Source: Parabacteroides sp. FAFU027 (GTDB lineage: Bacteria > Bacteroidota > Bacteroidia > Bacteroidales > UBA7332). Taken from it: DNA of 64,000 nucleotides. The DNA is taken from contig NZ_JAKZKV010000002.1 of assembly GCF_022808675.1 (NCBI RefSeq), positions 474,125-538,124 of the forward strand, given 5' to 3'. Below, one piece after another: positions 18,812-27,379 of this stretch. Below the pieces are notes generated by a model. The model worked only from the letters and a program-made list of their open reading frames with translations. It ran no database searches and was not told the origin of the DNA. Within the stretch, counting starts at the first letter, position 1. Each line of letters begins with the position of its first letter. The translations under genes and the position numbers were made by a program.

Positions 18812-20026
18812 ATGTACAATCAAGCCATTCAACTTTACTTTTCAGGGGTAAAAGCTGCCGCCCGCTTCAATCCAAAAGCCAAATTATTGATAGAGGGACA
18901 GAAGCAGGCATTCTCTATCCTTCAGGAAAAGATTGATCCGCAGGCCGATTACCTTTGGTTTCACGCGGCATCGCTGGGGGAATTCGAGCAAGGCCGCCCC
19001 ATCATCGAGGCAGTTCGTCAGTCGCACCCCAACTACAAGATCCTTTTGACCTTCTATTCTCCATCGGGCTACGAAGTTCGGAAGAACTATACGGGTGCAG
19101 ATGTGATTTGTTATTTGCCAGCCGATACCCGGGCGAATGTGAAACGATTTCTCGACATCGTGCGTCCAAAGCGGGCATTTTTCATCAAATATGAGTTTTG
19201 GGCGAATTACCTCAACGCACTCAAGCAACGAGGCATCGAGACCTATATCATCTCTGCTATCTTCCGTGAAAAGCAGGCTTTTTTCAAACCTTACGGTGGT
19301 TGGTACCGCAAGTTGCTGACCTGCTTCAACCATTTGTTTGTGCAGGACGAGCAATCGCGCCAATTGCTGGCATCGGTTGGGGTAACGAACGTGACCGTTT
19401 GCGGAGATACCCGCTTCGACCGCGTGGTGGACATCATGAATCTGGCGAAACCGCTTCCGGTGGTAGAGCAGTTTGCAGACCGGTTTACACTCGTGGCGGG
19501 CAGCTCCTGGCCCAAAGACGAAGATATTTTCATTGAATATTTCAATAATCACCCGGAGATGAAGCTGATCATTGCCGCCCACGAGATACACGAAGAGCAT
19601 CTGGCGGGTATCATTGCCAAACTGAAACGCCCTCATGTGCGTTACTCGGCAGCGACGGAGGAGAATATCGCTGCGGCGGATTGCCTCATCATCGACTGCT
19701 TCGGACTGCTCTCGTCCATCTATCGCTACGGTCAGGTGGCTTATATCGGCGGGGGATTCGGGGTAGGCATACATAATGTGACCGAGGCTGCGGTATATAG
19801 CGTGCCGGTGATCTTTGGCCCCAACTATGATAAGTTTCGCGAGGCACGCGAGCTGATTGCCTGCGAAGGAGGCTTCTCTGTGGCCGGCTACGACGCTTTT
19901 GCCGAGTTGATGGACCGTTTCCTCACGGACCATACCTATTTGTCTCTCTCAGGGAAATATGCCGGAGAATACATTCACAAAAATACGGGAGCTAAACAGG
20001 CGATTCTGGATTTTGTGAAGTGGTAG
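18812..20026 (+). CDS. waaA: 3-deoxy-D-manno-octulosonic acid (Kdo) transferase
   Basis: 404 residues. The N-terminal acceptor domain carries HAASLGEFEQGRP, with the catalytic Glu near residue 57; the C-terminal GT-B domain has AGSSWPKDE and GGGFGVGIHNVTEAA followed by GPNYDKF. The enzyme adds Kdo to lipid A precursors on the inner face of the inner membrane. The N-terminal hydrophobic anchor is weak, as the protein begins MYNQAIQLYFSGVKAAARF. A 349-codon open frame on the other strand is a shadow. A terminator follows at 20051-20100. Confidence 0.93.
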   Translation: MYNQAIQLYFSGVKAAARFNPKAKLLIEGQKQAFSILQEKIDPQADYLWFHAASLGEFEQGRPIIEAVRQSHPNYKILLTFYSPSGYEVRKNYTGADVICYLPADTRANVKRFLDIVRPKRAFFIKYEFWANYLNALKQRGIETYIISAIFREKQAFFKPYGGWYRKLLTCFNHLFVQDEQSRQLLASVGVTNVTVCGDTRFDRVVDIMNLAKPLPVVEQFADRFTLVAGSSWPKDEDIFIEYFNNHPEMKLIIAAHEIHEEHLAGIIAKLKRPHVRYSAATEENIAAADCLIIDCFGLLSSIYRYGQVAYIGGGFGVGIHNVTEAAVYSVPVIFGPNYDKFREARELIACEGGFSVAGYDAFAELMDRFLTDHTYLSLSGKYAGEYIHKNTGAKQAILDFVKW

Positions 20027-20050
20027 TCTTCAGATATAATTGAATGCAAA

Positions 20051-20100
20051 GGCGCAAAAATGCAAGGAGGTTTGATTCCTTGTGTTTTTGCGCCTTATAT
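20051..20100 (+). terminator. Terminator of waaA
   Basis: GGCGCAAAAA and TTTTTGCGCC form the base of a long stem that continues with GCAAGGA and TTCCTTG. The tail is T-rich. Confidence 0.75.
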
Positions 20101-20117
20101 TTTCTTTGGAAACAGGT

Positions 20118-20447
20118 TTATCTGGCTACTGACAATGGGTTACCTTGCAGGTGATAAATGCTTACCTTGCGGGTGACAATTGACTTCCTTTCGGGTGACA
20201 TATACTTACCTTTCGGGTGACAATTGATTACCTTTCGGGTGACATATACTTACCTTTCGGGTGACAATTGATTACCTTTCGGGTGAGATATGTTTACCTT
20301 TCGGGTGACAATTGATTACCTTGCGAGGGAGTTATGGTTACCTTGCGCCTGACAATTGACCACTTGGCTACTGACAATTGGCTACTTGGCGACTGACAAT
20401 TGACTACTTGGCGGGTGACAATTGGTTACTTGGCGACTGACCATTGA
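20118..20447. repeat. Tandem array A: 15 units of 22 bp
   Basis: Fifteen consecutive units keep an exact 22-bp register, starting at 20118, 20140, 20162 and so on. The commonest unit is TTACCTTTCGGGTGACAATT followed by GA. The conserved part TTACC-N5-GGTGA is an imperfect palindrome and the remaining 7 nt (often CAATTGA) vary. Central units are nearly identical and edge units drift towards CTACTTGGCGACTGA. There is no spacer diversity of CRISPR type and no coding frame. It lies between the waaA terminator and the promoter of the next gene. Confidence 0.95.
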
Positions 20448-20576
20448 CTACTTTTATTGAGTATTTGGGCTACCACAAGGGAGCGCCCCTACGAATGACA
20501 ACCGATAATTGGTCAATTGGCTTATGTGAATTTTTATTTGTCTGTATCATTTCGAGCATTTATTCTCTCTCATATT

Positions 20577-20584
20577 TACATTTG
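20577..20584 (+). promoter_or_regulatory. -7 box upstream of the envelope protein gene
   Basis: TACATTTG matches TAnnTTTG; the start codon is about 130 nt downstream, so the leader would be long. Confidence 0.4.
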
Positions 20585-20715
20585 CCAGGGTAAATGATGC
20601 TATGCATGACAAGACCCGGAATGTTTTCATCATCTTTTACGGGCAGGCGTTTGCTGATTAATCTTAACCGTTGAACGGAACAGCCAACATTCCTGTTTAA
20701 TTTACATACCACTAA

Positions 20716-21414
20716 ATGCGGCAAACCATGAAAAGCTCATCTTATACGGGGCTAATTATTGCCTTTATCCTGTTACTTGGCTACACAGCACGCGTTCATG
20801 CCCTCGACCATGACCTGTTACGGAAAGAGATTAGTCTGCACTTTGGAGCGTTCAGCCCAATTGTTCCGGAGCATTACCCAACCTTTTGCCTGCCTTCCAC
20901 CCGCGTTGAATTCTCCTATTTCATCTATAACGGATGGGGACTTCGTTCGGGTTTCCGGTTTACCAATTCATTTCCTGGCTGCCGGTCCATCTATTCGGTT
21001 CCGCTTCAGGTCTGTTACCGCACCAATTCGTTTACATTTGACCCCAATGAAATGGAGACTGAGAATCTGGGGGAGTCTATGTTCTATTCCTTTATGAGCC
21101 TAATGCCCATTAATTTTGAGTTCAACGGGGGCGTGAATATGGGTTACGCCGACACCCGTTCTGTCAGTAGAGACCCTGTAACGCATCTGACTTCGCAAGA
21201 ATCTTATTATGGAGTCTATCAGAATATATACAACACACTTAATGCCGGTACCCGGATGAATTTCCAGATTTGGCACTTTAACCTGTTCTTTGACTATCAG
21301 CTAAACTATTTGCCCACCCGTAACTTCTCCTTTTACAGCAATTATGGTAAGGCAAAGGGATACTCCCCAACGTGGCTTAATGAGCTCTCCGGCGGATTGC
21401 AATTGAGGTTCTGA
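20716..21414 (+). CDS. Hypothetical outer-membrane beta-barrel protein
   Basis: 232 residues; an ATG four codons in (20728) is an equally good start. A signal segment (GLIIAFILLLGYTARVHA) precedes alternating aromatic strands and a terminal LQLRF, typical of small Bacteroidota barrels with a final Phe. No family name can be given. It is a single gene between repeat array A and the terminator at 21425-21460. Confidence 0.7.
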   Translation: MRQTMKSSSYTGLIIAFILLLGYTARVHALDHDLLRKEISLHFGAFSPIVPEHYPTFCLPSTRVEFSYFIYNGWGLRSGFRFTNSFPGCRSIYSVPLQVCYRTNSFTFDPNEMETENLGESMFYSFMSLMPINFEFNGGVNMGYADTRSVSRDPVTHLTSQESYYGVYQNIYNTLNAGTRMNFQIWHFNLFFDYQLNYLPTRNFSFYSNYGKAKGYSPTWLNELSGGLQLRF

Positions 21415-21424
21415 AATGAAATAG

Positions 21425-21465
21425 CAAAGGCGAACAACCAGTATAGGGAGTTCGCCTTTGTCATT
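21425..21465 (+). terminator. Terminator of the barrel gene
   Basis: CAAAGGCGAAC (21425-21435) pairs perfectly with GTTCGCCTTTG (21450-21460), then a T-rich tail. Confidence 0.8.
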
Positions 21466-21475
21466 TATCTTATTG

Positions 21476-21507
21476 CTTCACCCCGTGAATCAGGTCACGG
21501 CGTGAAG
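21476..21507 (-). terminator. Hairpin at the end of the S41/Spy-like operon
   Basis: CTTCACCCCGTGA and TCACGGCGTGAAG form a 13-bp stem with one mismatch and a 6-nt loop, 10 nt from the stop codon at 21517. There is no strong T-run, so this may be an end-protecting hairpin. Confidence 0.5.
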
Positions 21508-21516
21508 GGAATGTTA

Positions 21517-21966
21517 CTATTTATATATCCGGTCAAAAACCTTCTTCTGCGGTGCGGTAAGCAACGAACGAATCTTGTTTCGATAAACAGCTTCCTGTCT
21601 CATTCGCTTAGACTGCAAACTCCGGATTTCGGCATTTGCAGTGGCAAGGGGCTCGTTTTGCAGGGTCTGAAGCTTTTGATTCAGGACAGAAAGCCTGTTA
21701 TCGATTTGCTTCAATCCGCGATCCCGGTTCTTTTCAAGAGCAAGTATTTTCCTCTTCTGAGTCGCATTCAGATTTGGCAGTTGTGTCGTTACCGAGTGGT
21801 GCTGCTGAAGCAGACTTTTCCTTGCGCTTTCGATGGCATCCTTATGCACATCGTCGTACAATACGGGCTTTTTTGACGGTTGCTCAAGCGGCTTGCCTAC
21901 CTGTGCGAAGGAGACCTCAGAACCGACCAGCAGAATGCAAATTATCAACGCGTGAATCGTTTTCAT
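21517..21966 (-). CDS. Spy/CpxP-like periplasmic protein
   Basis: 149 residues from the ATG at 21966. The signal peptide ends near SEVSFAQ. The mature protein is almost all helical and charged, with an LTxxQ-like motif (LNATQKRKILALEK) and a second weaker one near LLTAPQKKVFDRIYK, as in the Spy/CpxP/LTXXQ group of periplasmic chaperone or sensor proteins. It starts 7 nt after the stop codon of the S41 protease gene, so the two form an operon. This suggests a periplasmic folding or stress role. Confidence 0.75.
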   Translation of the reverse strand: MKTIHALIICILLVGSEVSFAQVGKPLEQPSKKPVLYDDVHKDAIESARKSLLQQHHSVTTQLPNLNATQKRKILALEKNRDRGLKQIDNRLSVLNQKLQTLQNEPLATANAEIRSLQSKRMRQEAVYRNKIRSLLTAPQKKVFDRIYK

Positions 21967-21973
21967 ATCAATG

Positions 21974-23395
21974 CTATTTGATGAACCCGTTAATGTTTTG
22001 TTTTTTATACAGGAGCCCTCCACCGAACCGCTTGAAGTCAGCACCGTTCTTAAACGGTGTCATTGGCACAACTGCAGAACGCGCTGCAACTTTACTTACA
22101 CCGGTGATTTGACTGATTGCAGTGGCCAGAAGACCTTCGTTTGTATCACCCAATTGAGTATCCAGATAGTCATATTTATAAGAATCAGGAGCAAAACCAT
22201 TGGTAAAGTCACTCTGATGGTTAGCATTGAAATACTTCAGGATAATCGGCATAACAGCCCACTTGTTGTTTTTATTTTTATCATCATTGACCAATGTCGA
22301 ACCCACATTCTTACCGATGGTAGTATCTCCAATCAACACAACAGATGTGAATGGCTTCAATCCATTAATCACCATTTCACTGGCTGAAGCGGTATTTTGA
22401 CCTGTAAGAACAAAAACACGTTGCAGGTTATTTCCTACGTTCTGCACAGCAGTCTGGTTTATTGTTGTTGCAAAGTAATCCATAAAAGGATTTTCATTTG
22501 GGTATTCCTCTTTAAACTTACTGCTATTGAAATATTCTGTGTAATTTGAGTTGTATTCCGTATAAGCAAATGTCTTATTCGAAGTGAGATTCGGTACTAT
22601 CATACTGGCCAGATTGATTGCCGACGACATCGCTCCCCCACTGTTGTATCGCAGGTCAAGGATGAGTTCGGATATCCCCTGGTTCTTGAATTTGCCAAAT
22701 GCACTATTCAGCTCCAGATCATATTTCATGGAATTGTCTCCGGGATCATTGGCAAAGAAGTTATAGACCAGATAACCTATTTTCTTATTCGAAACGGTAT
22801 AAACGGTATCCAGATAGACCGGATCTTCCTGATAGTTGGTTGCTTTGGCTATGGTCTGTGGATTCTGGTTTACAAAGATCCCATTTTGAATATTGGCAAA
22901 TGTGATATTGACGCTGCCCGATTGATCAAAAAAGGTATTAATCAATGAGGAATAGTTGTCAGTCGTAAGCTGCTGATTGTTGATCTTGCGGAACATACTC
23001 CCTCGCTTAATACCGGCTTTTGCAGCAGGAGTCCCTTTTTTCACATAGGAGACAATCCCAATAACATTATTATTGAGGTTATTTTCCAGATACAATCGAA
23101 AATCAAACCCAATATCCGACGATGAAATTCCATTTAACTGATTGGCAATCTCATCATAACTTTCAAAAATGTGAGAAAAGCGGTCATTCTTATTCCTTAA
23201 GGTCTCAAAATAGGTGGTCGGATTATCGTTTGACGTCTTCAGGGTTGGCAACGAAGTATTCCAATAATACAATTCAGACATCACATCGTAAACCCAACTA
23301 TTTACATCGGAATTACTAACCACTACATTATCTTCATGCCCCTTACATCCAGTTAGGGCAATAAAAAACATCAATCCATAAAGTAATTTCTTCAT
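21974..23395 (-). CDS. S41 (C-terminal processing) family lipoprotein protease
   Basis: 473 residues from the ATG at 23395, where a lipoprotein signal (MKKLLYGLMFFIALTGC) begins; the open frame upstream of it adds no family sequence. Order: short helical lead (DVNSWVYDVMSELYYWN), a PDZ domain (about 110-200, with KKGTPAAKAGIKRGSMFRKIN), then the S41 catalytic domain with LILDLRYNSGG, TASASEM carrying the catalytic Ser, and the Lys in TIGKNVGS. Such enzymes cut periplasmic or outer-membrane proteins. It is the first gene of an operon with the Spy-like gene. Confidence 0.9.
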   Translation of the reverse strand: MKKLLYGLMFFIALTGCKGHEDNVVVSNSDVNSWVYDVMSELYYWNTSLPTLKTSNDNPTTYFETLRNKNDRFSHIFESYDEIANQLNGISSSDIGFDFRLYLENNLNNNVIGIVSYVKKGTPAAKAGIKRGSMFRKINNQQLTTDNYSSLINTFFDQSGSVNITFANIQNGIFVNQNPQTIAKATNYQEDPVYLDTVYTVSNKKIGYLVYNFFANDPGDNSMKYDLELNSAFGKFKNQGISELILDLRYNSGGAMSSAINLASMIVPNLTSNKTFAYTEYNSNYTEYFNSSKFKEEYPNENPFMDYFATTINQTAVQNVGNNLQRVFVLTGQNTASASEMVINGLKPFTSVVLIGDTTIGKNVGSTLVNDDKNKNNKWAVMPIILKYFNANHQSDFTNGFAPDSYKYDYLDTQLGDTNEGLLATAISQITGVSKVAARSAVVPMTPFKNGADFKRFGGGLLYKKQNINGFIK

Positions 23396-23561
23396 GTTGT
23401 TACTATATTTTAGTTTATATTCTGCGAATATAAAGCATGTATTTGCAAACAACAAAATATTACGTCTGTTAATTATCATATAATCATAAGAAAACTTTCA
23501 AGTCGATTGGGCAAAGGTGATCCAATACAATCTTATCGTAATCGACCATTTATAAAATGAA

Positions 23562-23600
23562 AAAGCGGTTTTCAGCATATATTTGCCGAAAACCGCTTTG
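23562..23600 (-). terminator. Terminator of the 23623-24312 gene
   Basis: AAAGCGGTTTTC and GAAAACCGCTTT form a 12-bp stem. On the minus strand it ends in TTTTTC. Confidence 0.85.
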
Positions 23601-23622
23601 TATGTTAAACCCGAGTGTACTA

Positions 23623-24312
23623 TTAATAAAACTCAGGCAATTGATAAATCACACCAAAAGAAAGAGTAAAGGAAGTATCAAATTTTCTTTTCCCTGCAGA
23701 CATGCCGTCAAATGACTGGGGCAAAATAGTCGCAGAGAGATCACTAAAAACAGAGAACTGATCAGATACTAAATAGCTAACTACCGTTCCTCCTTTTACT
23801 GTACCATAGAAAGCAGAAGGTATCTTAATATATTCAGTCTCTTTAGAGGAAACTTTCGCCAATCCCAAACCTGTATACAAGGACCAGTTCCAGTTGGTTT
23901 CATATGCAAAATCATCGTAAAAGCTCAACGGATTAACAAAGAGATCAACATGAGTTTCCAAATAGCGCATATCCTGATAATAACTATGATAATAGTCATG
24001 TAAGTTCCAGGTACCATCAGGGTTTTTTCCTATACAATCCCACCCTTTAAGATGAAATCCGTCCAGTTTCATTCGTATACCCCATGTCTGGTTAAACCAA
24101 TAACCTACCTGCAAATTAAGATTTGGTTGTAGTAGTTTGGATATGCCCCCAGGCACAGATCGATCATTTTCACCCATATAGAGACTTGTACCGGTACCTG
24201 CACCTACAAACCAATAGTTTATGCCGTTGTAACGTCTTGCAAACTGCGCATTCAGATCGCTAATATGACAAAAAATAATAACTAGAAATATGACCAGAAA
24301 TGATTTATTCAT
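23623..24312 (-). CDS. Hypothetical outer-membrane beta-barrel protein
   Basis: 229 residues. The signal peptide ends near SDLNAQ. The rest has the glycine- and aromatic-rich strand pattern of an OmpA/porin-family barrel of about eight strands (GINYWFVGAGTGTSLYMG, VGYWFNQTWGIRMKLD, SFTLSFGVIYQL) and ends in an aromatic residue. A named family or ligand cannot be given. It is a single gene with a clear terminator and a possible distant -7 box at 24461-24468. Confidence 0.72.
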   Translation of the reverse strand: MNKSFLVIFLVIIFCHISDLNAQFARRYNGINYWFVGAGTGTSLYMGENDRSVPGGISKLLQPNLNLQVGYWFNQTWGIRMKLDGFHLKGWDCIGKNPDGTWNLHDYYHSYYQDMRYLETHVDLFVNPLSFYDDFAYETNWNWSLYTGLGLAKVSSKETEYIKIPSAFYGTVKGGTVVSYLVSDQFSVFSDLSATILPQSFDGMSAGKRKFDTSFTLSFGVIYQLPEFY

Positions 24313-24460
24313 ATATTAAAATGTTTCATAGAACAAGAAGTAAAATACAATGGATACAGAGAATGGGACCTTATGAATATTCACTATCTTTTTAATGTTA
24401 AAAGCATCATCAGAGAAACATAACCCCTTACCTTGACAATCTATTAAAATATTCAACCTG

Positions 24461-24468
24461 CAAAGCTA
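24461..24468 (-). promoter_or_regulatory. Possible -7 box for the barrel gene
   Basis: Minus-strand TAGCTTTG matches TAnnTTTG, about 150 nt upstream of the start at 24312. The 24313-24658 gap holds nothing else recognisable. Confidence 0.35.
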
Positions 24469-24658
24469 TAAAATACTTTTAATCAACAACACTTAAGTAA
24501 GAAAATCAAAGCACAAAGTCAGCTGATTTAACGAAATCAGACATCTATCAGCCCTGTTATCCGGTAAAGACAATCAAAAAGTTTGCAAAAGGGTGAAAAA
24601 CAAAACAACCACCCCAACTTTGCTGTTTTAATCCCACAACTGATTAAAAACAAGAATT

Positions 24659-25384
24659 ATGAGAACCATTCTATTCATCACTTTTATTATGTCAATGGGA
24701 ATATTATCTGCCACGAATTACGAAACCGACACCTTTAAGACAAAAGACGGTCATACGCTTACCATAGAGTTTATCAAACATGGAAGCCTGTCAATAAGTT
24801 TCGAAGGCCACATCATCCAGATTGATCCGGCAGGTATGTTTGCTGACTACAACAAGATGCCCAAAGCTGACCTGATCCTGATCACTCACGAACACCCAGA
24901 TCATTTCGACGCCAAAGCTATCGCTACTCTTGAAAAAACCGGTACAAAAATCATCACCAATGCCTCAACCCGTAAGTTGCTTGGCAAAGGCATCGTTATG
25001 AAAAACGGAGGTAAACTGAAACCATTCCCTTACCTTCAATTAGAAGCTGTACCAGCATATAACACAACCACCGGACGGGAAAAGTTCCACCCCAAAGGGC
25101 GTGATAACGGCTTTATCCTTACTATCGGCGGACTTCGTATTTATATCGCCGGCGATACCGAGGATATTCCCGAAATGAGTCAACTGAAGAATATCGATAT
25201 CGCATTTCTACCCGTCAACCAGCCCTATACCATGACGGTCGATCAAGCGGTTAAAGCGGCAAAGATCATTAAACCACGCATACTTTATCCGTATCATTAC
25301 GGAGAAACCAATGTAAAAGAGATTGCACAGAAACTAAAAAGCGAAGCTCCGAAAATTGAGGTTCGTATCAGACAAATGCAGTAA
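24659..25384 (+). CDS. MBL-fold metal-dependent hydrolase (UlaG-like), exported
   Basis: 241 residues. A signal peptide (MRTILFITFIMSMGILSA) is followed by a metallo-beta-lactamase fold: ITHEHPDHFD (HxHxDH), a GDTED motif for the bridging Asp, and a late His in YPYHYGET. This pattern matches UlaG-like/YycJ-type hydrolases, some of which are lactonases; the substrate is unknown. It lies 11 nt upstream of a second MBL-fold gene of different sequence, so both are probably in one operon. Confidence 0.85.
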   Translation: MRTILFITFIMSMGILSATNYETDTFKTKDGHTLTIEFIKHGSLSISFEGHIIQIDPAGMFADYNKMPKADLILITHEHPDHFDAKAIATLEKTGTKIITNASTRKLLGKGIVMKNGGKLKPFPYLQLEAVPAYNTTTGREKFHPKGRDNGFILTIGGLRIYIAGDTEDIPEMSQLKNIDIAFLPVNQPYTMTVDQAVKAAKIIKPRILYPYHYGETNVKEIAQKLKSEAPKIEVRIRQMQ

Positions 25385-25395
25385 TTAAGATTAAC

Positions 25396-26118
25396 ATGAC
25401 ACTAACTTACATATTCCACAGCGGATTCGCCATCACCGGTGAAGGCTACACCGTCATTATCGACTATTTTATGGACGCCCCGGACAATCAAAACCGGATG
25501 ATCGTGCATGATATTTTGTTGAAGCGGCCCGGAAATATTTATGTATTGAGTACTCATTCGCACCACGACCATTTCAACAAAGAGATCCTGAAATGGAAAG
25601 TCATTCGTCCCGAGATCATCTACATTCTTTCCAACGATATCCTGAAAAGGCTAAAAACACCCAAAGATGCTGCTATTTACCTGAAAAAATTGGAAACCTA
25701 CCAGGATGAAACTATCAAAGTACAAGCCTTTGGCTCGACTGACATCGGTGGGTCATTTTTGATGGAATTAGACGGGAAAAGAATCTTCCACGCCGGCGAC
25801 CTCAACAACTGGCACTGGAAAGACGAATCTACGAAAGAAGAAATTGAGAGGGCGGAAAGCGATTATTTTACAGAACTAAACCTGCTGGCTGAATCAGTCC
25901 CGGAGCTTGATCTGGCTATGTTTCCCGTGGACATCCGGATGGTAACGGATTATATGCTGGGCGCAGAACAGTTTGTCGATCGTATCCCAACAAAAGTATT
26001 TTCACCCATGCATTTCGGGGAAGATTATGCAAGTGCCGCTGCTTTTACAAATTATGGCAAAAAGAAAGACGTTCAGGTTATTCGCTGGAGTCATCGGGGA
26101 GAAAGCTTCGAATTATAA
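25396..26118 (+). CDS. MBL-fold metal-dependent hydrolase, cytoplasmic
   Basis: 240 residues with no signal peptide. Metal motifs: STHSHHDHF (HxHxDH), FHAGDLNNWHW, and SPMHFGEDY. It is only distantly related to its neighbour and looks like the group with the GDLNxWHW motif. The substrate is unknown. It is second in a two-gene operon that ends in a strong terminator. Confidence 0.85.
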   Translation: MTLTYIFHSGFAITGEGYTVIIDYFMDAPDNQNRMIVHDILLKRPGNIYVLSTHSHHDHFNKEILKWKVIRPEIIYILSNDILKRLKTPKDAAIYLKKLETYQDETIKVQAFGSTDIGGSFLMELDGKRIFHAGDLNNWHWKDESTKEEIERAESDYFTELNLLAESVPELDLAMFPVDIRMVTDYMLGAEQFVDRIPTKVFSPMHFGEDYASAAAFTNYGKKKDVQVIRWSHRGESFEL

Positions 26119-26151
26119 TCCCAACGATATTACAAGACAAACGAATATAAT

Positions 26152-26190
26152 AAAGGCTTCATCGGGCATTTGCCCGATGAAGCCTTTCAT
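26152..26190 (+). terminator. Strong terminator shared by MBL operon and PepSY-like gene
   Basis: A 16-bp perfect stem (26152-26167 with 26172-26187) and a 4-nt loop. Flanks allow use from both sides. Confidence 0.85.
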
Positions 26191-26209
26191 CCTAAAGATC
26201 AAAACAAAC

Positions 26210-27010
26210 TTATTTCGCACAAACAACCGTTCCATCCGCATTGAAGGTAACGGTTTTATGCGTTTTATCCAATCTCATAAATACCTTGTATTGAATACTT
26301 GCATCAGCAAGGGTAAGCTGCTCAATACGATTCATGATTTTGTAAGTTGAATAGTTGGCTGTAACAGCATCAGATACCGCTGTTGGCACACTGGTGTAAA
26401 GAGCTCTCACGGCTTTCATCAGGAAAGCATAAGAAGATGCATCAAACACTAGTTTGACAGGCTCCGTATTTGTCTTACAAACCATCACTTCTATTACAGC
26501 GCCTGCACACAAAGTATCATTTTCAGCGTGAATTACAGTATAACCGGAATAGTTGGCTGTAATGTAATCATTGATCAGGATCGGTAATGAATCCACGGCA
26601 ATAGCGGTGGAGCCGTGAATCTTTTTATCACATTTAAGACCATCTTTCCCACCATGATGTTCGATATCGCCATGACCGCCGGGACCTGGTCTAAATCCAC
26701 CGATAGAATCACGGGAATGTCTGTCAAGGCTATCGACACTCAGACCGGAACATTTATTGTTGGTATATCCTAAAGCCTTACCATTGGCAGTAATGGTGAT
26801 TTGTTCACCCGTGCTCAAGGTAACAATTGTTCCACTTGACGATGCTGTCATTGCTGTAACAGAAGTCGCAGGATAATTATTAGCAACATAAGCGGTGACC
26901 ACATTTGATGCTTCGGTTGAAACACCCGATTGAGAAGAAGGAGCTCCGTCCTGACTACAAGAAGTAATAAATGCCGCCAGGGCAATCACTGGAATAAGAA
27001 ACTTTTTCAT
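26210..27010 (-). CDS. PepSY-like domain lipoprotein
   Basis: 266 residues. Lipobox ITSC with Cys18. The mature protein has three related segments (ASNVVTAYVANNYPATSV, PILINDYITANYSGYTVI, TAVSDAVTANYSTYKIM) of the PepSY-like type found in secreted Bacteroidota proteins, with a low-complexity His/Gly-rich linker (residues about 105-130, FRPGPGGHGDIEHHGGKDG) between the first and second. The His-rich linker could bind metal; this is inferred. The gene converges on the MBL operon. Confidence 0.8.
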   Translation of the reverse strand: MKKFLIPVIALAAFITSCSQDGAPSSQSGVSTEASNVVTAYVANNYPATSVTAMTASSSGTIVTLSTGEQITITANGKALGYTNNKCSGLSVDSLDRHSRDSIGGFRPGPGGHGDIEHHGGKDGLKCDKKIHGSTAIAVDSLPILINDYITANYSGYTVIHAENDTLCAGAVIEVMVCKTNTEPVKLVFDASSYAFLMKAVRALYTSVPTAVSDAVTANYSTYKIMNRIEQLTLADASIQYKVFMRLDKTHKTVTFNADGTVVCAK

Positions 27011-27329
27011 TGGAACTAATTTTAAAATGGTTATAGACTATCATTTACGTTTCGCGCTTGTATTCCTTTCATACAAAATACCACTCCGGTAATCTCGCTG
27101 TACATTAACTCCCGAGTAGATTTTTATGATTTGGATGAACAAAACAACTCTAAAGAACAAATACATCTAAGGCCTTGAAATGAACTTGTTACGAAGAATA
27201 GCCGAATACACTCTGATCTACCCTACTCTAATTCGCCGGTTCTTTTCAAAAAGTATGATTTTTTATCAGAATGAAGTAATGCAAAGGATACAAAGACCGG
27301 ACTTTAACCTTTAATCTGTATCAAACCAC
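27011..27329. other. Intergenic region
   Basis: About 320 nt between divergent genes. Apart from the helicase promoter just beyond, no structure was recognised. Confidence 0.5.
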
Positions 27330-27359
27330 TTGATTTATGGCTAATTAGCACTACCTTTG
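27330..27359 (+). promoter_or_regulatory. Promoter of the RNA helicase gene
   Basis: TTG (27330-27332), 19 nt, then TACCTTTG (27352-27359): a textbook TTG-N19-TAnnTTTG arrangement 21 nt before the ATG. Confidence 0.75.
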
Positions 27360-27379
27360 CACTCCCAAAATATATAAGC

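Noticed and set aside
18884..19933. 349-codon minus-strand frame opposite waaA
   Set aside because: It is a shadow of the waaA codon pattern; no domain or ribosome site.
20118..20447. CRISPR array
   Set aside because: Repeat plus spacer totals 22 bp, the spacer is 7 nt and repeated, and no cas genes are present.
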